From contig DATEMK010000603.1 in NCBI GenBank assembly GCA_035275625.1, positions 1 through 7,589 on the forward strand: a stretch of 7,589 bases of DNA, read 5' to 3'. Under the pieces are notes generated by a model. The model was not told where the DNA came from, ran no database searches, and saw nothing but the letters and a program-made list of their open reading frames with translations. Made by a program: the position numbers and the translations under genes. Positions 1-5,487 of the stretch are shown piece by piece (positions within the stretch are counted from its first letter, which is position 1; the number at the start of each line of letters is the position of its first letter). The DNA comes from DATEMK01 sp035275625 (GTDB lineage Bacteria; Bacteroidota; Bacteroidia; AKYH767-A; OLB10).

Positions 1-276
1 AATTTCAATGGCTCCGAGCTGTGTGATAGCTGTAGCACAAATTGCTGTAAGTCCTGCAGCGGGTCCGCTTACACTTAATTCTGATTTACTGATGACGGAT
101 ACTACAATTCCTCCAATGATACCGGCTAATAATCCTGAATAAACCGGAGCATTTGAAGCCAATGAAATTCCAAGGCAAAGCGGAAGCGCAACAAAGAATA
201 CGGTAATGCTAGCTTTAAAATCATGCTTCAGAAAAGATAAATAGTAGTATTTAGCTTTTCGGTTTATGAAATTCAT
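1..276 (-). CDS. SulP-family inorganic anion transporter, N-terminal 92 residues (partial)
   Basis: The start codon ATG lies at 276-274, and the frame stays open to the left edge, so only 92 residues are visible and the C-terminus is outside the window. The translation begins MNFINRKAKYYYL. A first membrane segment spans about residues 22-40 (FFVALPLCLGISLA) and a second about 44-60 (SGLLAGIIGGIVVSVIS). They are followed by the family hallmark SVSGPAAGLTAI at about 65-76. This order of segments is typical of SulP/SLC26 transporters, which move sulfate, bicarbonate or other anions across the inner membrane. The substrate cannot be told from this part, nor whether a C-terminal STAS or carbonic anhydrase domain follows. 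The gene lies 27 nt downstream of the OsmC gene on the same strand and is probably the third gene of that operon. Confidence 0.88.
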   Translation of the reverse strand, partial: MNFINRKAKYYYLSFLKHDFKASITVFFVALPLCLGISLASNAPVYSGLLAGIIGGIVVSVISKSELSVSGPAAGLTAICATAITQLGAIEI

Positions 277-303
277 CAGGTTTTAAAAAAAACAAAATTC
301 TGT

Positions 304-747
304 CTATGAAAATTTAATTTCTGATGTCACGGTCGCAAAATGTCTCACCATTGCAAGCACTCCACAATATTTTTCTGTTGCAAGAAGAATGGCTCTTTCG
401 ATTTTCTGTTTATCACGGGTCAAACTTTTTAGTTTAAAAACAATATGAACTGATTTATATATTTTTGGCTGTTCATCATTCAATTCACCTGCAACATCAA
501 TTTCTAATCCCTGGATTTTCAAACGCATTTTTTCAAGTATGGAAACTATTTCCATCCCCGTGCATCCGCCAATTGCAGAAAGAATAAGTAGCTTGGGTCT
601 TGGTCCTATATTATCTCCGCCATGTTTGGCAAGCTTGTCAAAATGTATAACGTGGTCGTTTACTGAACTTTCGAAATGCATCTTCCCATCCCATTTTGTA
701 TTTGAATGGTGAATGTCTTTCTCTATTAAGGTTCCATTATTAATCAT
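304..747 (-). CDS. OsmC/Ohr family protein, putative thiol-dependent peroxidase
   Basis: A 147-residue protein, the usual length for the OsmC/Ohr family, whose members are cytoplasmic dimers that reduce organic hydroperoxides with a pair of cysteines. Both expected cysteines are present. Cys62 lies in IGGCTGMEIVSIL at the head of the central helix, and Cys128 lies in ATEKYCGVLAMV. The residues before Cys62 (GPRPKLLILSAIGG) correspond to the SPxELLLxALGGC region of the family. The overall form is closer to the YhfA-like OsmC branch than to classical Ohr, judged by eye, so the natural substrate is uncertain. The start is an ATG at 747-745, 23 nt after the upstream hypothetical gene, with no clear Shine-Dalgarno sequence, as is usual in Bacteroidota. 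It is probably co-transcribed with that gene and with the downstream SulP gene. Confidence 0.9.
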   Translation of the reverse strand: MINNGTLIEKDIHHSNTKWDGKMHFESSVNDHVIHFDKLAKHGGDNIGPRPKLLILSAIGGCTGMEIVSILEKMRLKIQGLEIDVAGELNDEQPKIYKSVHIVFKLKSLTRDKQKIERAILLATEKYCGVLAMVRHFATVTSEIKFS

Positions 748-770
748 AGTTGATAGATAAATTGATTTAT

Positions 771-1241
771 TTAGTACATATCGTGATCATCAGGGTTTTC
801 TCTTTCAATTTTAAAATGTTGTGCCAGGCTTCTGCCTTCTTCATTTTGTTGTTCGAGGGTCCAGTCATCTGTAGAAGTAGTTTCAAGCCATATATTTCCA
901 GACTTACGAAATACCTGCATGCAGATTCCGAATTTATTAAGAAAATTTTCTTCAAGCTCGCTTACCAATGTTTGATTAGTAAATGAAATTTTACCGGATT
1001 GCTTTTTCCTTTGCAACCGACTGATTACTTCATTGGTCATGATCATTTTGTCTTTTGAATTTCCTTTGCCCTTTATACATGGCTCCCGGAAAAATTCGAT
1101 TTTAAGAAAAGGGAAACTTTTATTGAACTCTTTTTGCAGAGTTGCAATCGTCTGCTTCTCATCTATGGCTATGTAATGGTTGCCATTCCGCTTTTTTCTA
1201 TCATACATCGCTTTAAAATTATTTTCCAAAATTACATGCAT
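771..1241 (-). CDS. Conserved-looking hypothetical protein with two similar halves
   Basis: A 156-residue soluble protein with no signal peptide or membrane segment. I do not recognise a named family with certainty. It resembles small uncharacterised Bacteroidota proteins I know only as hypotheticals. Two stretches look alike: residues 31-52 (TIATLQKEFNKSFPF...EFFR) and 92-112 (LVSELEENFLNKFG...QVFR). Both have the pattern L-x3-F-x3-F followed by a beta-like stretch ending in FR. After the second copy comes a distinctive block at about 113-133 (KSGNIWLETTSTDDWTL, then EQQN). The tail is acidic (ENPDDHDMY). The ATG at 1241 has an AAGGA five bases upstream, unusual here and in favour of this start. 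Met12 (ATG at 1208) is the alternative and would drop only poorly structured residues. It is the first gene of a likely operon with OsmC and SulP. Confidence 0.8.
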   Translation of the reverse strand: MHVILENNFKAMYDRKKRNGNHYIAIDEKQTIATLQKEFNKSFPFLKIEFFREPCIKGKGNSKDKMIMTNEVISRLQRKKQSGKISFTNQTLVSELEENFLNKFGICMQVFRKSGNIWLETTSTDDWTLEQQNEEGRSLAQHFKIERENPDDHDMY

Positions 1242-1280
1242 TGCTTTCCTTAATTAATGCACATTTGTCATGTCTGCAAG

Positions 1281-1292
1281 TGATTTATATCA
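1281..1292. promoter_or_regulatory. FNR/CRP-like operator TGAT-TTAT-ATCA upstream of the hypothetical-OsmC-SulP operon
   Basis: The two four-base arms TGAT and ATCA are separated by four bases, the geometry of the FNR-type consensus TTGAT-N4-ATCAA. The outer bases (G and T) do not complete the five-base arms. The centre lies about 45 nt before the ATG at 1241. A weak -7-like TAATTAAG (1256-1249, minus strand, four of six consensus bases) lies about 34 nt from the operator centre, close to the spacing at the second site. If used, the transcript would start only a few bases before the ATG. Binding is inferred from sequence only. Confidence 0.45.
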
Positions 1293-1327
1293 TAAGGATT
1301 TTTGCGCGGGCATTAGAAAATTTGAAT

Positions 1328-1402
1328 GAATCCAAAAAATATTTGATTCCGAAAAATATAAAATGAACTAAACCACCAGCTTTAATAATTCAAATTATAA
1401 AA
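1328..1402. other. A/T-rich spacer with two weak hairpins after the RNase gene
   Basis: This lies in the 180-nt spacer between the stop of the beta-CASP gene (1422) and the next operon. It holds two inverted repeats. GAATC/GATTC arms at 1328-1332 and 1345-1349 enclose a 12-base loop. A near-palindrome at 1381-1402 pairs ATAATT with AATTAT around CA and extends by three more A-T pairs beyond one mismatch. Neither is followed on the minus strand by a run of U, and the second is A/T only, so a terminator role for the upstream operon is possible but poorly supported. Confidence 0.25.
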
Positions 1403-1421
1403 AACGATTACCAGTAAAAAA

Positions 1422-2792
1422 CTAAACTTCTATCTCAAAAATGTCATAAAGCTTTGGCAATGTACAATCCCATCCCTTTGTATCTTTCACTTTAACTCTG
1501 AAAGTATCCGATGCCTGTTTTTCTCCATGTACAATAAATATTTTTTCAGGAGTATTTTTTAGTTCGCTCATCCAGTTTAAAAGTTCCTGCTGGTCGGCAT
1601 GTCCGGAAAGCCCTACAAGATTTTCAATTCGAGCTTTCACCTCATAATAGTTACCATATATTTTAATTTCATTTATTCCACGCAATAATTTTCTTCCCCG
1701 TGTTCCCTCTGCCTGGTAGCCCACTAAGAGGACGGTTGTTTCCGGTTTGCCGATATATTCCTGCAAATACGAAAGCACACGCCCGCCTGTTGCCATGCCG
1801 CTTCCTGCGATAACAATTTTAGGGATCGGGTTATCAATGTGAGCAAGTGTTTCCTTATAGCTTTGCACCACTTCAAACATGTTACACATTTCTGTGCACT
1901 CACTGTCCGAAAGTTTGTGCCATGCATGGTACTTATGAAAAATCTCCAGCACATTAGCTCCCATCGGGCTGTCCATAATCAGGGGAATTCGTGGTAGCGA
2001 AGAATCTTTAAAAATTTTCCATAATATATACATTAATGTCTGTGAGCGTTCCACAACGAAGCTTGGAATAATCATGGTTCCTTTTTTTAGCAACGTTTTC
2101 TCAATAATATTTTTAAGCAGAGCTTCTGTATTTTCTTTCGGATGCAGTCTGTCTCCATAGGTGCTTTCAATAAAAAGAACATCTGCCTTCTGCGGTCTTT
2201 CGGGAACATCAAGCAGTAAATCCTCCTCTCTACCTATGTCTCCTGAAAACACAAATAATTTCCCCCCCATATCAAGCTCAATAAATGTTGCACCTATAAT
2301 ATGCCCGTTATATTTCAAACGAAACTTTATTTTTTCACTCAATGCAATCCACTCATTTATTTTCACCGGTTCAAAATGTGAAAACGTTTGCTCCGCATCT
2401 TCAACAGTATATAAAGGTTTCGCTGGTTTATGTTTGGAGTAACCGCGTTTATTGGCATAATCAGCTTCCTCTTCCTGTATTTTGGCGCTGTCTTTTAAAA
2501 TGATTTCCGTAATGTCAATGGTGGGTTCAGTTGCCATCACTCTTCCTTTAAATCCGTCTTTAATAAGCTTAGGTAAATAACCGGTGTGGTCAAGGTGTGC
2601 ATGCGTAAGCAGCACCACATCAATCTCAGACACATTCACCGGCAGATGATTCCAGTTAAGAAGTCGCAGTTCTTTTAATCCCTGGAACAAACCGCAATCT
2701 ATAAGAATCTTTTTTCCGAATCCTGTAATTAAATATTTGGAACCCGTTACAGTTCCGGCAGCACCTAAAAAATGAATATAGATTTTTTCCAA
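1422..2792 (-). CDS. Metallo-beta-lactamase fold beta-CASP ribonuclease (CPSF73/YSH1-like)
   Basis: A 456-residue protein with the full set of motifs of the bacterial beta-CASP RNA nuclease family (TTHA0252-like), cytoplasmic enzymes that cleave RNA with two zinc ions. The N-terminal strand FLGAAGTVTGSKYLI precedes the zinc motif HAHLDH at 64-69. Further ligands are His164 (NGHIIGA) and Asp185 (SGDIG). The beta-CASP part shows motif A Glu209 in FIESTYGDR, the conserved PSFVVERSQ at 243-251, SGMATGGR at 331-338, motif B His398 in SGHAD and motif C His422 in IVHGE. A histidine at motif C is typical of the RNA-acting members. The start is a TTG at 2792-2790; no ATG is available close by, and the next in-frame Met is residue 86, inside the conserved fold. 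It lies 11 nt after the DUF1003 gene and is the last gene of a four-gene operon. No residue needed for catalysis appears missing. Confidence 0.93.
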   Translation of the reverse strand: MEKIYIHFLGAAGTVTGSKYLITGFGKKILIDCGLFQGLKELRLLNWNHLPVNVSEIDVVLLTHAHLDHTGYLPKLIKDGFKGRVMATEPTIDITEIILKDSAKIQEEEADYANKRGYSKHKPAKPLYTVEDAEQTFSHFEPVKINEWIALSEKIKFRLKYNGHIIGATFIELDMGGKLFVFSGDIGREEDLLLDVPERPQKADVLFIESTYGDRLHPKENTEALLKNIIEKTLLKKGTMIIPSFVVERSQTLMYILWKIFKDSSLPRIPLIMDSPMGANVLEIFHKYHAWHKLSDSECTEMCNMFEVVQSYKETLAHIDNPIPKIVIAGSGMATGGRVLSYLQEYIGKPETTVLLVGYQAEGTRGRKLLRGINEIKIYGNYYEVKARIENLVGLSGHADQQELLNWMSELKNTPEKIFIVHGEKQASDTFRVKVKDTKGWDCTLPKLYDIFEIEV

Positions 2793-2803
2793 CGTAAAAA
2801 GAT

Positions 2804-3343
2804 TTATTTTTTTAGTAAATGAGATTTGATTTCCTGCATCACTTCCATTTGCGCTTTCTGAACTTCAAAAAGGTTTTTCATTTGTTCAACAATAAGCAAA
2901 TCAATTTTATGATGCAAGTTACGAATTTCAATTTCAGCTTTAAGATTAATCACATAATCATTTTCCGAACGTTTCCTGTCTTTATCTTCTTTCCTGTTCT
3001 GGCTCATCATAATGATGGGAGCCTGCAATGCGGCAATGCACGACAAAATAAGATTGAGTAAAATAAACGGAAACGGGTCAAAAGGTTTATCTTTTAATAA
3101 ATACACATTGGCGCATATCCAGAAAGCCATTATCACAAAAAATAAAATGATAAACTTCCAGCTTCCGCCAAACTCAGCCACCTTATCAGCCAATCGGTCA
3201 CCCATAGAAAGTATTTCTTCTGTTGCATAAATTTTGCTCGCTATGAGTTCCTCTTCTTTAACAGAATCGAGAACTATCCCGTGGAGCTTTTTAATATGCT
3301 CGTCTTCGTTTTGCAGCAGTTGCTCAAATTTGGTATTTTCCAT
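2804..3343 (-). CDS. DUF1003 family membrane protein
   Basis: A 179-residue protein if started at the ATG at 3343-3341, which lies one base after the stop of the TSUP gene and suggests translational coupling. A frame extension to a TTG at 3364 would overlap that gene by 20 nt and is less likely. A hydrophilic N-terminus leads to the DUF1003 core. MGDRLADKVAEFGGSWKFI at about 47-65 opens the first membrane helix (about 62-82). PFDPFPFILLNLILS then opens the second helix (about 92-113). The highly conserved block QAPIIMMSQNRKEDKDR follows at about 107-123. A charged C-terminal region (about 124-179), rich in Glu, Lys and Met, is likely a helical coiled coil in the cytoplasm. The biochemical role of DUF1003 proteins is unknown to me. 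The gene sits between a TSUP permease and an RNA nuclease in one operon. Confidence 0.88.
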   Translation of the reverse strand: MENTKFEQLLQNEDEHIKKLHGIVLDSVKEEELIASKIYATEEILSMGDRLADKVAEFGGSWKFIILFFVIMAFWICANVYLLKDKPFDPFPFILLNLILSCIAALQAPIIMMSQNRKEDKDRKRSENDYVINLKAEIEIRNLHHKIDLLIVEQMKNLFEVQKAQMEVMQEIKSHLLKK

Positions 3344-3344
3344 T

Positions 3345-4064
3345 TTATTGAATTGATTTAACAAAAGTGATGATACCTATTATGAATATCAGTCCCAAAA
3401 CTATTTTTTTAAAGTTAACCTGTGATACATAAGCAAAAATTCTCTTTCCAATATAAGATCCCACAAAAGAAACAAAAAGCAATATTGGAATGAGTGGTAA
3501 ATGCTCTTTACCAATAAAACCATTTTCGAGATAAATAATAGAACGGCTGAAATCAACTCCCATATCAATGGCTGCTGAAGTTCCGACAAAAACGCTTTTC
3601 TCAAGATTAAATGCTGTCATGCTTGCACCCCGGACAGCGCCACCCGTTCCGATAAGCCCCGCCAGAAATCCTGCAATGCTTCCTCCCGTAATTGCATTAG
3701 CTTTATTAGGAGGTAATATGAAGTTCGGTTTAAAATAAAAAAAGGCACTGAATGAAAGGAGAAAAATGCTCAGAATTAATTCTCCGTATCTTATATCCGT
3801 AACAGTAACTATCCATGCTCCCAGCATAACTGCAAACGTGCTCGGTATGCCAAACAGCCACATAAGTTTGTAATCAATATGTTTCCTGAATAAAATTATT
3901 TTGGCAAGATTGCTGAATACATGCAGTACGGCTGTCAGCCCTAAAACTATTTTCAAATTGAAGAAAAAGCCTGCAAGCGGAACAAAAAACACGGACGAAC
4001 CAAACCCACCAACTGTCCCTATAATTTCACACAACAGAGCAATGATTGCAAAAAGCCAGGTCAT
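3345..4064 (-). CDS. TauE/SafE (TSUP) family permease
   Basis: A 239-residue, highly hydrophobic protein with about seven or eight membrane segments, the normal size and form of the TSUP family, whose members export or import sulfite, sulfoacetate, thiosulfate or related organic anions. The two family half-repeats are visible. The N-terminal one is GTVGGFGSSVFFVPLA at about 16-31. The C-terminal one is AGFLAGLIGTGGAVRGASM at about 131-149, where the glycine-rich motif opens the second half. The start is an ATG at 4064-4062, 16 nt after the DoxX-like gene. The stop lies one base before the DUF1003 start. The substrate cannot be assigned. A sulfur compound is the family default, and the other operon carries a SulP transporter, but that link is inference. 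Confidence 0.87.
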   Translation of the reverse strand: MTWLFAIIALLCEIIGTVGGFGSSVFFVPLAGFFFNLKIVLGLTAVLHVFSNLAKIILFRKHIDYKLMWLFGIPSTFAVMLGAWIVTVTDIRYGELILSIFLLSFSAFFYFKPNFILPPNKANAITGGSIAGFLAGLIGTGGAVRGASMTAFNLEKSVFVGTSAAIDMGVDFSRSIIYLENGFIGKEHLPLIPILLFVSFVGSYIGKRIFAYVSQVNFKKIVLGLIFIIGIITFVKSIQ

Positions 4065-4080
4065 AAAATTCTGTTAAGAC

Positions 4081-4512
4081 TTATTTGAGATAAGTCAATA
4101 AATTGTCAATTGAGATAAGATCAAACTCTTCGGGATAAATAAGCAAAAACAGTAAAAGCAAAAAACGTGGAAATACCAGTTGCATATTCCAAACGGAATT
4201 TATGATTGACATGCCGAAAGAAACAATAATTAAATCTATTCCTAATAAATAAAGCGAGAGGTATTTCATAAAACCAACAATCAGAAGTAATCCGCAAATA
4301 AGCTCAATGTAAGATGTGATATATGCGCTTAGAGCAATCATAAAGTCTGGTAACTTCAATTTATGATAAGACGGCCTGATCGTTTCAATGACATTTGCAA
4401 TTTTAATATTGAAAATTTTGTCGTAACCCTGCATGAAAAAAAGAATGCCGAGAAATACTCGCGTAAATAGCGGTGCAATTGTATCCGGAGTGAGAAGCAA
4501 TGTTATGTCCAT
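4081..4512 (-). CDS. DoxX-like small membrane protein
   Basis: A 143-residue protein with four predicted membrane helices (about 13-29, 55-80, 83-103 and 112-127), the size and form of the DoxX/DoxD-like family. The first helix carries the typical RVFLGILFFMQGYDKIF at 18-34, where family members show an Arg followed by a Gly and a helix ending in GxxK. In other bacteria DoxX proteins are linked to thiosulfate-quinone oxidation or to oxidative stress resistance, but many are of unknown role, so no reaction is assigned. The ATG is at 4512-4510. It is the first gene of the operon DoxX-TSUP-DUF1003-RNase and is driven from the divergent promoter region shared with mlaE. Confidence 0.75.
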   Translation of the reverse strand: MDITLLLTPDTIAPLFTRVFLGILFFMQGYDKIFNIKIANVIETIRPSYHKLKLPDFMIALSAYITSYIELICGLLLIVGFMKYLSLYLLGIDLIIVSFGMSIINSVWNMQLVFPRFLLLLFLLIYPEEFDLISIDNLLTYLK

Positions 4513-4541
4513 ATTAAATTTTGATTGAATGTTCTAAAATG

Positions 4542-4549
4542 CAATATTA
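4542..4549 (-). promoter_or_regulatory. Candidate -7 element of the doxX operon promoter
   Basis: Read on the minus strand the sequence is TAATATTG, five of six fixed bases of the Bacteroidota primary sigma -7 element TAnnTTTG. No TTTG is found at the expected -33 position, which would fit a promoter that needs an activator. The inferred start of transcription is near 4537, about 25 nt before the ATG. Confidence 0.4.
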
Positions 4550-4572
4550 GGATCACCTATTATCGCGACATA

Positions 4573-4584
4573 TGATTAAAATCA
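4573..4584. promoter_or_regulatory. FNR/CRP-like operator TGAT-TAAA-ATCA in the divergent doxX/mlaE region
   Basis: Perfect arms TGAT and ATCA with a four-base centre; adding the flanking A and T gives a five-base inverted repeat (ATGAT-N4-ATCAT). This matches the FNR-family core. Its centre (4578.5) is about 41 nt from the inferred doxX start (near 4537) and about 63 nt from the inferred mlaE start (near 4642). These correspond to the usual class II and class I activator positions. The site could serve both operons. The protein that binds it is not encoded in the window. Confidence 0.5.
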
Positions 4585-4598
4585 TGTTTTGAAATGAA

Positions 4599-4612
4599 CA
4601 TCCTCATGGATG
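4599..4612. repeat. Short inverted repeat CATCC-N4-GGATG
   Basis: Perfect five-base arms around TCAT, lying between the FNR-like site and the mlaE promoter element, at the place where the -33 box would be. It may be part of an operator or chance in a short region. Confidence 0.3.
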
Positions 4613-4624
4613 CAGGCCAACGGC

Positions 4625-4640
4625 TGTCATAGTTTTGACA
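4625..4640. promoter_or_regulatory. Inverted repeat TGTCA-N6-TGACA over the mlaE promoter
   Basis: Perfect five-base arms with a six-base centre, the spacing of CRP-type sites (TGTGA-N6-TCACA), though the inner bases differ. It overlaps the -7-like TAGTTTTG (4630-4637), so a protein bound here would be expected to block transcription. A 12-base perfect palindrome, CAAAAATTTTTG (4639-4650), starts inside its right end and ends one base before the mlaE start codon. Confidence 0.35.
4630..4637 (+). promoter_or_regulatory. Candidate -7 element of the mlaEFD operon promoter
   Basis: TAGTTTTG matches all six fixed bases of the Bacteroidota -7 consensus TAnnTTTG. A TTTG at -33 is absent. Transcription would begin near 4642, leaving a leader of about ten bases before the ATG at 4652. 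Confidence 0.5.
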
Positions 4641-4651
4641 AAAATTTTTGA

Positions 4652-5485
4652 ATGCCTGAAAATAATAATATAATTGTTGTTAATGAAGATGATGGTAAAC
4701 CTAAAGGCATATTATCATTAATGTCGCCTGGCATGCAGGATTTTTTTAATGAAGCGGGTGATACCACGCGATTTGCAATAAGATTTTTTAAAGAAGGGTT
4801 TTTGCCGCCTTATGAATGGAGAGAAGTGCTGCGGCAATCGTACGAAATCGGTTACCGTTCGCTGCCATTAGTAGGATTAACGGCATTTATCATTGGGCTT
4901 GTGCTTACGTTACAATCACGACCGACATTGGTTGAATTCGGAGCAGAAGCATGGCTTCCGAAAATGGTTGGTATCAGCATTATTCGTGAAATAGGTCCTG
5001 TTGTAATTGCACTGATATGTGCGGGTAAAATCGGTTCGAGTATTGGCGCTGAATTAGGCTCGATGAAAGTTACCGAGCAGATAGATGCTATGGAAGTGGG
5101 CGGCACTAATCCTTTTAAATATATAGTAGTGACACGGATTATTTCGACTACGCTGATGGTTCCTTTGCTCGTTGTGATTGGTGACGGCATCGCATTGTAT
5201 GGTTCTTATCTTGCTTTGAAAGTAAGCGGGGCGGTAAGCTTTACCTTGTATTTTAACCAGGTGTTTCAAAGTTTGCTGTACAGTGATTTCATTCCGGCAT
5301 TCATCAAAACATTTTTTTTCGGGTTTGCTATCGGGCTTATCGGTTGCTATAAAGGGTATAATTCCAAAAAAGGAACTGAGGGAGTAGGTCGCTCTGCAAA
5401 TTCTTCAGTGGTTATTGCTTCTTTGCTGGTTTTTATTATTGATTTACTGGTTGTGCAGGTCACCGGATTCTTAGGATTTATCTGA
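4652..5485 (+). CDS. mlaE: MlaE-type permease of an MCE phospholipid ABC transporter
   Basis: A 277-residue inner-membrane permease of the MlaE family, slightly longer than the E. coli protein because of a hydrophilic N-terminus. After an amphipathic interfacial stretch (about 40-65), helix one covers about 70-88 (LPLVGLTAFIIGLVLTLQ). The coupling region holds REIGPVVIALICAGKIGSSIGAELG in two adjoining parts (112-126 and 127-136), followed by MKVTEQIDAME at 138-148, the EQIDA motif that contacts the ATPase. Three further helices follow (about 157-180, 217-232 and 253-276). With MlaF and MlaD it forms the complex that moves phospholipids between inner and outer membranes and so keeps the outer leaflet asymmetric; the direction in Bacteroidota is not settled here. 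The start ATG has no Shine-Dalgarno sequence. The stop lies two bases before the mlaF start. Confidence 0.94.
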   Translation: MPENNNIIVVNEDDGKPKGILSLMSPGMQDFFNEAGDTTRFAIRFFKEGFLPPYEWREVLRQSYEIGYRSLPLVGLTAFIIGLVLTLQSRPTLVEFGAEAWLPKMVGISIIREIGPVVIALICAGKIGSSIGAELGSMKVTEQIDAMEVGGTNPFKYIVVTRIISTTLMVPLLVVIGDGIALYGSYLALKVSGAVSFTLYFNQVFQSLLYSDFIPAFIKTFFFGFAIGLIGCYKGYNSKKGTEGVGRSANSSVVIASLLVFIIDLLVVQVTGFLGFI

Positions 5486-5487
5486 AA

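Noticed and set aside
748..770. TTGAT repeats in the gap between the hypothetical and OsmC genes as a third FNR-like site
   Set aside because: The two TTGAT words are in direct orientation and not followed by ATCA at four bases, so the operator geometry is absent.
750..986. Plus-strand open frame of 78 codons
   Set aside because: It lies antisense to the hypothetical protein gene, has no family resemblance and is explained by A/T-rich codon shadows.
1328..1349. GAATC/GATTC hairpin as a strong rho-independent terminator
   Set aside because: The stem is only five pairs before a bulge, A/T-rich, with a long loop and no U run on the minus strand, so it is kept only as a weak structure.
2161..2442. 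Plus-strand open frame of 93 codons
   Set aside because: It is wholly antisense to the conserved beta-CASP RNase and has a serine/proline-rich composition typical of shadow frames.
3344..3364. Upstream TTG start for the DUF1003 protein
   Set aside because: It would overlap the TSUP gene by 20 nt and add seven poorly conserved residues, while an ATG sits one base after the TSUP stop.
4852..5190. Minus-strand open frame of 112 codons
   Set aside because: It is antisense to the most conserved part of mlaE and has no recognisable domain or start signal.
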